Shown: piece after piece, positions 9,501-15,458 of the stretch
How positions within the stretch are numbered: position 1 is the first letter of the stretch
Layout: each line of letters begins with the position of its first letter
Translations under genes and position numbers: made by a program
Notes under the pieces: generated by a model
Told to the model about the DNA's origin: nothing
What the model saw: only the letters and a program-made list of their open reading frames with translations
Database searches by the model: none
Source of the DNA: Variovorax brevis
Lineage (GTDB): Bacteria; Pseudomonadota; Gammaproteobacteria; Burkholderiales; Burkholderiaceae_C
Reading direction: 5' to 3'
Length of the DNA: 64,000 nt
Assembly (NCBI RefSeq): GCF_030317105.1
Contig: NZ_JASZYG010000002.1
Location: 496,001-560,000 of the forward strand

Positions 9501-9787
9501 TGGAATTCGATGATGACGACCGACTGGCCTTCATAGCTGCGCGACGTGAGCGCATTGATGCCGGCGATTGAGTTGACGCCTTCCTCGACCTTCTTGGTGA
9601 CTTCGCTCTCGACGATCTCGGGCGACGCGCCGGGGTAATCGGTAATGACCACGACCACCGGAAAGTCGATGTTCGGAAACTGGTCGACCTGCAGTCGCTG
9701 GTACGAAAAGATGCCCAGCACCACCAGGGCGAGCATCACCATCGTGGCGAAGACAGGGTTCTTGAGGCTGACGCGGGTAAACCACAT
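6590..9787 (-). CDS. RND efflux pump inner-membrane subunit (AcrB/MexB-like)
   Basis: This 1065-residue protein is an RND drug/proton antiporter of the HAE family. The first membrane helix starts right after MWFTRVSLKNPVFA. The proton-relay pair D407-D408 is intact in GLLIDDAIVVREN. Two large periplasmic loops follow helices 1 and 7, and the pseudo-repeat is complete. It exports hydrophobic or amphiphilic compounds using the proton gradient with a membrane fusion protein (coded 13 bases upstream) and TolC. The start at 9787 was chosen over one 19 codons upstream because family members begin with this motif and the extra residues would overlap the fusion-protein gene. The N-terminal sequence (FPNIDFPVVVVITDYPGASP) is closer to the MdtB/CzcA-like multidrug group than to AcrB itself. 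Confidence 0.95.
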   Translation of the reverse strand: MWFTRVSLKNPVFATMVMLALVVLGIFSYQRLQVDQFPNIDFPVVVVITDYPGASPEIVESEVTKKVEEGVNSIAGINALTSRSYEGQSVVIIEFQLYVDGRKAADDVREKVAAVRPLFRDEVKDPRVLRFDPASRPVWSVAVLPDATQKGVTPPNAVELTNWADQVFKKRLENVRGVGSVTLVGGTKREINIYLNPQAMEAFGISADQVVTAVRNENQALPVGSVRSLEQERVVQIDARMERPEDFGKIIVARKAGAPIRVDQIARVSDGAQEIDSLALYNGQRTLLLSVQKAQDENTIQVVDGLVGALKDIKAQLPPGVKLEPIGDASRAIRVAVQNVRHTLLEGALLTVLIVFLFLNSWRSTVITGLTLPIALIGTFWFMAMFGFTINMITLMALSLCVGLLIDDAIVVRENIVRHVQMGKSPFAAAMEGTQEIGLAVLATTLSIVAVFLPIGFMGGIIGKFFHEFGITIVAAVLISMFVSFTLDPMLSSIWHDPAIDKHGKRGPPVTFYDRTIGRVTGWFDDATGKLADGYQAILRWSLAHKALTLLAALGIFIGSIFMVPLLGTEFVPKADYSETALNFYTPVGSSLEVTEAKARQVEGLLREMPEVRYTLTTINSGDAQGKIYASMYVRLVDRKDRSRSVDQMSAVLRERLKSVPGITVTHVGLRDSVGGNKPVEFSLQGPDLKELERLTVLVKDKIQAIPGLVDLDSSLKPDKPTVSVVMRRDAASDLGLSVAPVANALRTLVAGTTVGNWRAPDDQTYDVNVRLAPEVRNSPTDLARLPFISTAMGANADGSSRIVRLQQVADVRESTGPNQINRRSLAREVAINANVDRRSAGEVSGDIRKVLDGIAFPPGYGYQFSGSTKNMQESFGYAVSALALAIIFIYMILASQFKSFLQPMALMTALPLTLIGVVLALLGFGSTLSMFSIIGIVMLMGLVTKNAILLVDFAIRAREGEDPLPREQALLMAARVRLRPILMTTLAMIFGMVPLAFALSEGAEQRAPMGQAVIGGVITSSLLTLVVVPVVYCYMDDLAHWFKHQFARKKANATVGVHKIEGLP

Positions 9788-9800
9788 GGGGCGCGCCCGG

Positions 9801-10982
9801 TCAGGGGGTCGAACGCGTTGCGCTGGACGCAACAGCCGAAGCATTCGGTGCCGTCGCCAGCCGCACAGGCGTGCCTTCGCGCAACTGCCCGATGGTGCCC
9901 GCCACGACCATGGCGCCGTCGTCGATGCCCGTGACGCTCACGAAAGGTTGGCCATCGACCTTGCCGCGCTGGCCCGTTTGCACCGGACGATGAACGACGC
10001 GGCCTTCGACGATGACCTGCACATACGGCGCAGGCTTGTCGACACGCACGGCCGACAAGGGCAGGGCGATGGCCTTGGTGCGACCGATCTCGATCGAGCC
10101 TTGCGCAAACAGCCCCTGGCGTAAGCCTTCGTTGCGGTCCAGCCGCAAATAGACCAGCACGCTGCGGCTGCCGGCCTGCGCGCTCGGGTTCACGCGCACG
10201 ACGGTGGCGCCCACCTGGCGTTGGCTCTTTTGCGGGTCCGCAGTGCCGCTGCCCTCGATTTCGAGCGAGGCACGCTGGCCCACCCGCACCGCGACCGAGT
10301 CGGCCGCGGACAAGGTCGCCTCGACCTCGACGTGGCTCAGGTCCACCACCTCGATCACCTTGCCGTCGATGGCCATGCGCTCGCCCGGCTGCGCAAGCCT
10401 CGCCGCCACCTGCCCGTCGATGGGGCTGCGCAGCACCGTGTCGTTCAACGCCTTGCGTGCCACTTCGACGCCGGCCAGCGCGGCGCGGTGCGTCGCGCGG
10501 GCGGAGTTGAGGTTCGACTGCGAGGTTTCCAGTGCCGTACGCGAGATGAAGCCCTGGTCCACCAGCGCCTTGTTGTTGTCGTAGTTGCGCTGGGCCACGT
10601 CGGCCTGCGCGCGGGCCGAGTCGGCCTGTTCCTGCGCCTGGCGAACGCGCGATTCGTATTCGGCGGAGTCGATGCGCGCGATGACCTGTCCCGCACGCAC
10701 CGGGTCGCCTTCGCGCACCGTGAGGCCGCTCAACTCGCCCGCGACACGCGCCTTGACGACGGCCCAGTCCACGGCGCGCAGCGTGCCCGAGACCGGCAAG
10801 GTCTGCGCCATGTCGCGCGATTCAGCGCGGAGCACATCGGCCGGCAAGAGCGTGACCGGCATTTCAGCCGGCGCCGTTGCCACGACCTGTTGTGCCTTGC
10901 GCGCCTTGACTGCACGCAGCGCGCCGCCCGCGACGACGGCGACGGCCACCACGGCGACCGTCCATGGGATCCAGCGCTTCAT
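9801..10982 (-). CDS. RND efflux membrane fusion protein (periplasmic adaptor)
   Basis: This 393-residue HlyD/AcrA-type adaptor joins the RND pump to the outer-membrane channel. A membrane-anchor or uncleaved signal segment spans residues 5-25 (IPWTVAVVAVAVVAGGAL); there is no lipobox Cys. The lipoyl half-motifs (VKARVAGELSGLTVREGDPV and DTVLRSPIDGQVAARL) flank a helical hairpin near residues 95-160. The beta-barrel and membrane-proximal domains follow. The ATG at 10982 shares ATGA with the stop of the upstream TetR gene, which fixes the start and shows translational coupling. Confidence 0.93.
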   Translation of the reverse strand: MKRWIPWTVAVVAVAVVAGGALRAVKARKAQQVVATAPAEMPVTLLPADVLRAESRDMAQTLPVSGTLRAVDWAVVKARVAGELSGLTVREGDPVRAGQVIARIDSAEYESRVRQAQEQADSARAQADVAQRNYDNNKALVDQGFISRTALETSQSNLNSARATHRAALAGVEVARKALNDTVLRSPIDGQVAARLAQPGERMAIDGKVIEVVDLSHVEVEATLSAADSVAVRVGQRASLEIEGSGTADPQKSQRQVGATVVRVNPSAQAGSRSVLVYLRLDRNEGLRQGLFAQGSIEIGRTKAIALPLSAVRVDKPAPYVQVIVEGRVVHRPVQTGQRGKVDGQPFVSVTGIDDGAMVVAGTIGQLREGTPVRLATAPNASAVASSATRSTP

Positions 10983-11653
10983 GACTTGCCCCCGCGTGTT
11001 GCGCACAATCCGTTGAGCACCGTTTCGGCTTGCAGCGCGATGTACTTGTCAGGGTCGAGTTCGACGTCGTTGTCCACGCAGATGCGCGCTGAATGCTTCC
11101 ACAGCATGAGAAAAATCATGGGGGCTATCACGGTATAGATGGCGTGGTCGATATCGACCGGCGCGAATTCGCCGCGGTCGATGCCGCGTTGCAGGATGCG
11201 TCGCAGAAGCGAATGGCCGGGGCGGACCACCTCCTGCTGGTAGAAAGCGGCCAGTTCGGGAAAGTTGCTGCCCTCGCTCATCATGAGCTTGGTGATGCCG
11301 GAAATTCGCGTCATGCCCACGCGCTCCCACCAGACGCGCATGCAGTAGCGCAGCATGTCTGGCGTGCTGCCCGTGAAGGATTCGAACTCCTCGTTCCACG
11401 CCCTGAAGTGACCCGAGAGGTTTTCGCGGATGACGGCCTTGAACAGTTCTTCCTTGCTGGGGAAGTACAGGAACAGCGTGCCCTTGGAGACGCCGGCGCG
11501 CGCGGCGACTTCCTCCGATTTGGTGGCGGCAAAGCCTTTTTCGACGAACAGGTCGAGCGCGGCTTCCAGCAGTTCGCCCGGGCGCGCTTCCTTTCGCCGC
11601 TCGCGCTTGGCGCGCACGGCACAGAGCTTGTCGCTGATGAATTGGGAAGGCAT
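10979..11653 (-). CDS. TetR family repressor of the RND operon
   Basis: This 224-residue TetR/AcrR regulator has its helix-turn-helix at residues 30-62 (LLEAALDLFVEKGFAATKSEEVAARAGVSKGTLFLYFPSKEELF). The C-terminal domain is the TetR_C-type ligand domain seen in regulators of RND pumps. It is the first gene of the minus-strand operon and overlaps the adaptor gene by 4 bases, so it most likely represses its own operon and is released by a pump substrate. The start at 11653 is the last ATG before the helix-turn-helix with no competing good site; the frame is open far upstream only as antisense to the AEC gene. An ACTG tandem repeat just upstream may be part of its operator. Confidence 0.92.
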   Translation of the reverse strand: MPSQFISDKLCAVRAKRERRKEARPGELLEAALDLFVEKGFAATKSEEVAARAGVSKGTLFLYFPSKEELFKAVIRENLSGHFRAWNEEFESFTGSTPDMLRYCMRVWWERVGMTRISGITKLMMSEGSNFPELAAFYQQEVVRPGHSLLRRILQRGIDRGEFAPVDIDHAIYTVIAPMIFLMLWKHSARICVDNDVELDPDKYIALQAETVLNGLCATRGGKS

Positions 11654-11660
11654 GGTATTT

Positions 11661-11676
11661 TTACTGACTGACTGGT
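11661..11676. promoter_or_regulatory. ACTG tandem repeat, possible TetR operator
   Basis: Seven bases upstream of the TetR start is TTACTGACTGACTGGT, three tandem ACTG units. TetR operators in pump operons often contain overlapping short repeats next to the repressor gene, so this is a candidate binding site for the neighbouring regulator. It is not a clear palindrome, and I rate it as weak. Confidence 0.3.
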
Positions 11677-11731
11677 TATTAATGTAGTGAGAGACGCCAA
11701 AAGCGTCAAGCCGCCACAATGATCGCCTCCT

Positions 11732-12679
11732 GTGAATGAATCCGTCGTTTCCTCGCTGCTCCCGGTGGTGGTGCTCATCGCGGCAGGCTTTCTTGCAGGC
11801 AAACGGGGATGGATCAAGCCCGGCTCGGTCAAGGATCTTTCGAACCTGATCTTCCTGCTGCTGGCGCCGGCGCTGCTGTTTCGCGCCATGAGCACCGTGG
11901 ATGTGTCGCAGCTTCGCTTCAGGCCGGTGGCGGCGTATTTCATCGCTTCGTGGCTGCTCTTTGGCTTGACCATGGCGGTTCGGGGCTTCAACCGCAACGC
12001 GGCCGTGCTGGGACTGGCCAACACCTACAGCAACACCGTGATGATCGGCATTCCGCTGATCGGACTGGCCTACGGCGGCGAAGGCATGGTGGTGCTGCTC
12101 ACGCTCATCTCGCTGCATTCGCTGGTGCTCTTGACCAGTGCCACCGTGGTGCTGGAGTTGGCGGTGGCGCATGAGCACGCCGCCATTGCCGGCGAGGAGC
12201 GGCCACCCATGTTCAAGACGGTGCTCGGGGCGCTGCGCAACGCGATCATTCATCCGGTGCCGCTGCCCATCATCGCGGGCCTGCTGTTCGCGCAGACGGG
12301 CCTCACGATGCCCGAGTGGATCGACAAGCCGATCGCCTTCCTGGGCAACGCATTCGGCCCGATTGCGCTGGTCATGGTCGGCATCACGCTGGCTTTCACG
12401 CCCATCGGCGATCACTGGCGCGCCGCGCTCACTCAGGCCTTGCTCAAGAACCTGTTGCACCCGGTGCTGGTCGCGGCCATCGGCTGGGCGCTGGGGGTAC
12501 ACGGCTTGCCGCTCACCATCATGGTGGTGGCGGCGTCCTTGCCCATCGGGGCCAATGTCTTCCTGTTTTCCCAACGCTATCGCACCGCGGAAGAAGCGGT
12601 CACGGCGAGCGTGGCGGTGTCGACGGTGCTGGCGCTCGTGACGGTCACGGTGGCGATGGCTCTCGCAGGCCATCTTTGA
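11732..12679 (+). CDS. AEC family auxin-efflux-carrier-like transporter
   Basis: This 315-residue membrane protein has about ten membrane segments in two inverted halves, as in the AEC (auxin efflux carrier, Mem_trans) family. Bacterial members such as MdcF- or MleP-like carriers move malonate, malate or other carboxylates. NTYSNTVMIGIPL (about residues 92-104) is the conserved polar Asn/Gly break of helix 4, and VAASLPIGANVFLFSQ near residues 267-282 is its counterpart in the second half. The start is a GTG at 11732. It is divergent from the TetR-RND operon, with 78 bases between. The substrate is unknown. Confidence 0.88.
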   Translation: MNESVVSSLLPVVVLIAAGFLAGKRGWIKPGSVKDLSNLIFLLLAPALLFRAMSTVDVSQLRFRPVAAYFIASWLLFGLTMAVRGFNRNAAVLGLANTYSNTVMIGIPLIGLAYGGEGMVVLLTLISLHSLVLLTSATVVLELAVAHEHAAIAGEERPPMFKTVLGALRNAIIHPVPLPIIAGLLFAQTGLTMPEWIDKPIAFLGNAFGPIALVMVGITLAFTPIGDHWRAALTQALLKNLLHPVLVAAIGWALGVHGLPLTIMVVAASLPIGANVFLFSQRYRTAEEAVTASVAVSTVLALVTVTVAMALAGHL

Positions 12680-12690
12680 GGGCTGCGGAT

Positions 12691-12730
12691 TTAGGGGAAG
12701 CTCCCGAATTGGAGCATCTGCCCTAATTTT
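12691..12730. terminator. Inverted repeat TTAGGG...CCCTAA with T run
   Basis: Eleven bases after the AEC stop lies a two-part inverted repeat. The outer arms are TTAGGG (12691-12696) and CCCTAA (12721-12726); the inner arms are GCTCC (12700-12704) and GGAGC (12711-12715), followed by TTTT. It can form an interrupted hairpin that would end AEC transcription. It could equally be an operator for the phasin-like gene downstream. Confidence 0.4.
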
Positions 12731-12807
12731 CGAACGTATCTAGCTTTTTCTGCCTGGGGCCTGCGGGAGATGATTCACCCATCAACTCAACGCAAAGGAA
12801 AAAACAA

Positions 12808-13347
12808 ATGACCACCCAAACGATCTCGACCGCCGCAGTCCACGTTGTCGGCCAGTACAACGACGCCGCCAAGACGCTCGTCAGCGCCTACCGCAGCGGC
12901 GTGCAACGCGTGCTGAGCACCGCGACGACGCGTTACAGCGCCTTCGTGACCGACGCCAAGCTGCCCCTGGTGAGCGAATCGATCAAGGCTCGCCTGATCG
13001 AAGCCGAACAAAAGGCCAACGGCTTCCTGGCCGGCCGCCTGGACATCGACACCGGCCGCGTCGTGCGCGCCATGGACCGCGTTGCCACGGCAGCCACCAC
13101 CGGCATCGAAACCGTCGCCACCAAGGCAGCTGCCATCGAATCGGCTCGCGTCGCTTCGGTCATCAGCAAGTTCAACGAACTGAACATGCCCATCGCCAAC
13201 ATCTCGGTGAAGATCGCCGACAAGGTTGCCGCTGGTGCCAAGCAAATCGAAACGCGCCTGGCTGCCGCCACGGACGCTGCCGTCGAAGTCGCTGAAGAAG
13301 CCGCCAAGCCGGTTCGCCGCATCCGCGCTGCCAAGAAGTCGGCGTAA
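12808..13347 (+). CDS. Phasin-like protein
   Basis: This 179-residue protein has no catalytic motif. It is Ala/Val/Lys-rich and almost wholly helical by composition, with amphipathic stretches and a basic Ala/Lys/Arg tail (AAKPVRRIRAAKKSA). Together with the following PhaI/PhaF-like gene and PhaD-like TetR gene this suggests a phasin, a surface protein of polyhydroxyalkanoate granules. The ATG at 12808 follows AAAGGAA, a strong ribosome site, so expression may be high. I recognise it by composition and context only and see no firm signature of the Phasin_2 family. It could be another abundant structural or stress protein. Confidence 0.6.
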   Translation: MTTQTISTAAVHVVGQYNDAAKTLVSAYRSGVQRVLSTATTRYSAFVTDAKLPLVSESIKARLIEAEQKANGFLAGRLDIDTGRVVRAMDRVATAATTGIETVATKAAAIESARVASVISKFNELNMPIANISVKIADKVAAGAKQIETRLAAATDAAVEVAEEAAKPVRRIRAAKKSA

Positions 13348-13399
13348 TTCGCCGGGCGGGAAACCGCTATTCTTCGTTCACGGCAAATTGGAGCAATGC

Positions 13400-13915
13400 A
13401 TGGCGACTCGTCGCAATGAAACCGACAACGTGAACAAGAAGAAGGCGGCTCCGGCCAAGAAGGCAGCGGCGCGCAAGGCGACGCTGCCGGCCCAGGGGCC
13501 TGCTGCCAAAAAGGCACAGGCGCCGCGCAAGGCCCCCGCGCCCGACGCCGTGCCCAGCGCACTGCCGGACGCGGTGCCCGACACCAAACCCGACACCAAA
13601 CCCGCCAACAAGGGCCTGCTGCATGCAGGCCTGAAGGCGTTGGGCAGCGTGCGCGATGACGTCGTGCTGCGCCAGGGCAACGTGATCGAGAGCCTGCTCG
13701 GCATCACGCAGGGCAAAAAGGGTGAGCCGCCGCGCTTTCCGGGCCTGGAGCCTTTTGGAATCCGCAAGTTCGAGGACGTGTTCGACCAACGCGTGGCCAG
13801 CGCCCTGCAGCGCCTGGGCATGCCGGGCGCGAAGGAGTTCGAGGAGCTTCGCGAGCAGATGAAGCTTCTGCTCGAACTCCTGCAGCGTGACGAAGCGTCC
13901 CGCCGCAAGCGCTGA
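13400..13915 (+). CDS. PhaI/PhaF-like granule-associated protein with H1-like N-terminal tail
   Basis: This 171-residue protein has two parts. Residues 10-75 are Lys/Ala/Pro-rich with repeats of the AAKKA and DTKP kind, like the histone H1-like tail of PhaF. Residues 77-171 resemble the PhaI/PhaF phasin domain, with FEDVFDQRVASALQRLGMP and a closing helix rich in Glu and Leu (LREQMKLLLELLQRDEA). In PhaF the basic tail is at the C-terminus; here it is at the N-terminus. Such proteins link storage granules to the nucleoid. The ATG at 13400 follows TTGGAG at the proper distance. The assignment rests on motif resemblance and on its neighbours. Confidence 0.65.
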   Translation: MATRRNETDNVNKKKAAPAKKAAARKATLPAQGPAAKKAQAPRKAPAPDAVPSALPDAVPDTKPDTKPANKGLLHAGLKALGSVRDDVVLRQGNVIESLLGITQGKKGEPPRFPGLEPFGIRKFEDVFDQRVASALQRLGMPGAKEFEELREQMKLLLELLQRDEASRRKR

Positions 13916-13944
13916 GGCCTCCACGGTTCGATTCCTCGCAATCC

Positions 13945-14577
13945 GTGGCCAGTTCCAACACGCGTGAACGCATCCTGCTGACCAGCCTGGCGCTGTTCAA
14001 TGAGCAGGGATTGGCGGCCGTCTCCACGCACCGCATCGCCGCCGAACTCGAGATCAGCTCGGGCAATCTGCACTACCACTTCAAGACCAAGCAGCTCATT
14101 GTCGAGCGGCTGCTGCGGCGCTTTGAAGAGCGTCTCGAATTGCTGAACGCATCGTCCGGCACGGTGCAGGCCATCGACGACCTGTGGCTCGCGCTGCACC
14201 TGCGCTTTGAAGCCATCGACGCCTATCGCTTCATCTACCGCGACATGGCCTTTCTTTCCAGCGAATACCTCACCCTGGGGGTGCGCGTGCAGGCCCTCAC
14301 GGCACAAAATTTGCTGGCCACGCAATCGTTGTGCGAAACGCTGGTGGCAGCGGGGGTGATCACGGCCAATGCACATGACGCGCAAATGCTGGCGCTGCAG
14401 ATGGTTTTTGCCACCACGTGCTGGCCTTCCTTCGAGCGACTGCTGCCGGGGCGCGAGGCCTTGCAGCAGGCGGATCCGGGCTTCGCGGCCTTTTACACCT
14501 TGACGTTGGTTTCGCCCTACGTCTCGCGGGAATCACGGGCTTATCTTGATTACCTTCGAAGCAAATACCTCGGATAA
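13945..14577 (+). CDS. TetR family regulator, PhaD-like
   Basis: This 210-residue TetR regulator has a helix-turn-helix at residues 5-48 (RERILLTSLALFNEQG, then ISSGNLHYHFKTKQLIV). The GNLHYHF form of the recognition helix matches the PhaD group, which controls polyhydroxyalkanoate genes in pseudomonads. The C-terminal half is the large ligand-binding domain. The start is a GTG at 13945 with a poor ribosome site, 29 bases after the preceding gene, so it may be translated by coupling. It probably regulates the phasin-like pair upstream. The effector is unknown. Confidence 0.85.
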   Translation: MASSNTRERILLTSLALFNEQGLAAVSTHRIAAELEISSGNLHYHFKTKQLIVERLLRRFEERLELLNASSGTVQAIDDLWLALHLRFEAIDAYRFIYRDMAFLSSEYLTLGVRVQALTAQNLLATQSLCETLVAAGVITANAHDAQMLALQMVFATTCWPSFERLLPGREALQQADPGFAAFYTLTLVSPYVSRESRAYLDYLRSKYLG

Positions 14578-14652
14578 AGGGGAGTCGTCCGACTGACTCT
14601 GGAAGGTGCGGGCGGCATATTGAGAACCTGAAACGAATTCGAGATCTTTTGT

Positions 14653-15450
14653 ATGACGACCGCTGCCAAAGCCATTCAACATCCATCGATGGCGAAACCC
14701 CTTGCGCCGCCATCGCGCCTACTGCTGCTCGCCGAATGGCGCGCGTTGTGGGAGGCGGGCGCGGCAATCGCCTGCTGGCCGTTGCTGCAACTCGCGCCGC
14801 GCGGTGACGGGCATCCGGTGCTCGTGTTGCCCGGCCTCGTGGCAAGCGATGGTTCCACGCGTCTCCTGCGCCGTTATCTCAAGGGCCGCGGCTACGACGC
14901 GCACGGTTGGGGTCAGGGGCGCAACCTTGGGCCGCGCGAAGGGGTTGAGGATGGTCTCTTCGCCAAGCTCGAGTCGATGCACGCCGAGAGCGGGCGCAAG
15001 GTGACGGTGGTCGGGTGGAGCCTCGGCGGCGTCTACGCGCGACTGATTGCAGCGCGCAGGCCCGATCTGGTGCGCAGCGTGGTCACGCTCGGCAGCCCCT
15101 TCACGGGCACCGGTCGGGCCACCAACGCCTGGCGACTCTACGAAGGCGTGAGCGGCCAGAGTGCCGAAGACCCGCGCTACGTGGCCGACGTCACGCCCAC
15201 GCCGCGCGTGCCGACCACCTCCATCTTCAGCCGCACCGATGGCGTGGTGGCATGGCGCTGCAGCCTCGAGAAGCCGGGTCCGCATTCCGAGAACATCGAA
15301 GTGATCGCGAGCCACATGGGCCTGGGTGCACACCCGGCCGTGTTCTACGCGCTGGCCGATCGACTCGCGCAACCCGAAGGCCAGTGGAAGCCCTTCGATC
15401 GCAGCGTGCTCGGTCCGCTGGTCTATCCCGATCCTGCGCGCCGCGCCTGA
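14653..15450 (+). CDS. Alpha/beta-hydrolase, lipase/PGAP1-like
   Basis: This 265-residue protein has the alpha/beta-hydrolase fold with the nucleophile elbow G121-W-S-L-G-G (Ser123). The oxyanion region PVLVLPGLVASDGS is at residues 55-68. The likely acid is the Asp in FSRTDGVVAW and the His is in ASHMGLG near residue 220. Relatives are esterases or lipases acting on hydrophobic acyl esters. There is no signal peptide. The neighbouring granule-type genes make an intracellular polyester or acyl-ester substrate attractive, but the sequence does not show this. The stop is 8 bases from the convergent oxidase gene. Confidence 0.8.
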   Translation: MTTAAKAIQHPSMAKPLAPPSRLLLLAEWRALWEAGAAIACWPLLQLAPRGDGHPVLVLPGLVASDGSTRLLRRYLKGRGYDAHGWGQGRNLGPREGVEDGLFAKLESMHAESGRKVTVVGWSLGGVYARLIAARRPDLVRSVVTLGSPFTGTGRATNAWRLYEGVSGQSAEDPRYVADVTPTPRVPTTSIFSRTDGVVAWRCSLEKPGPHSENIEVIASHMGLGAHPAVFYALADRLAQPEGQWKPFDRSVLGPLVYPDPARRA

Positions 15451-15458
15451 AGCGCCCG

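Noticed and set aside
7913..9571. A 552-codon plus-strand frame antisense to the RND pump gene
   Set aside because: The RND frame has D407/D408 and all family motifs. The antisense product is a typical Arg/His/Asp-rich shadow.
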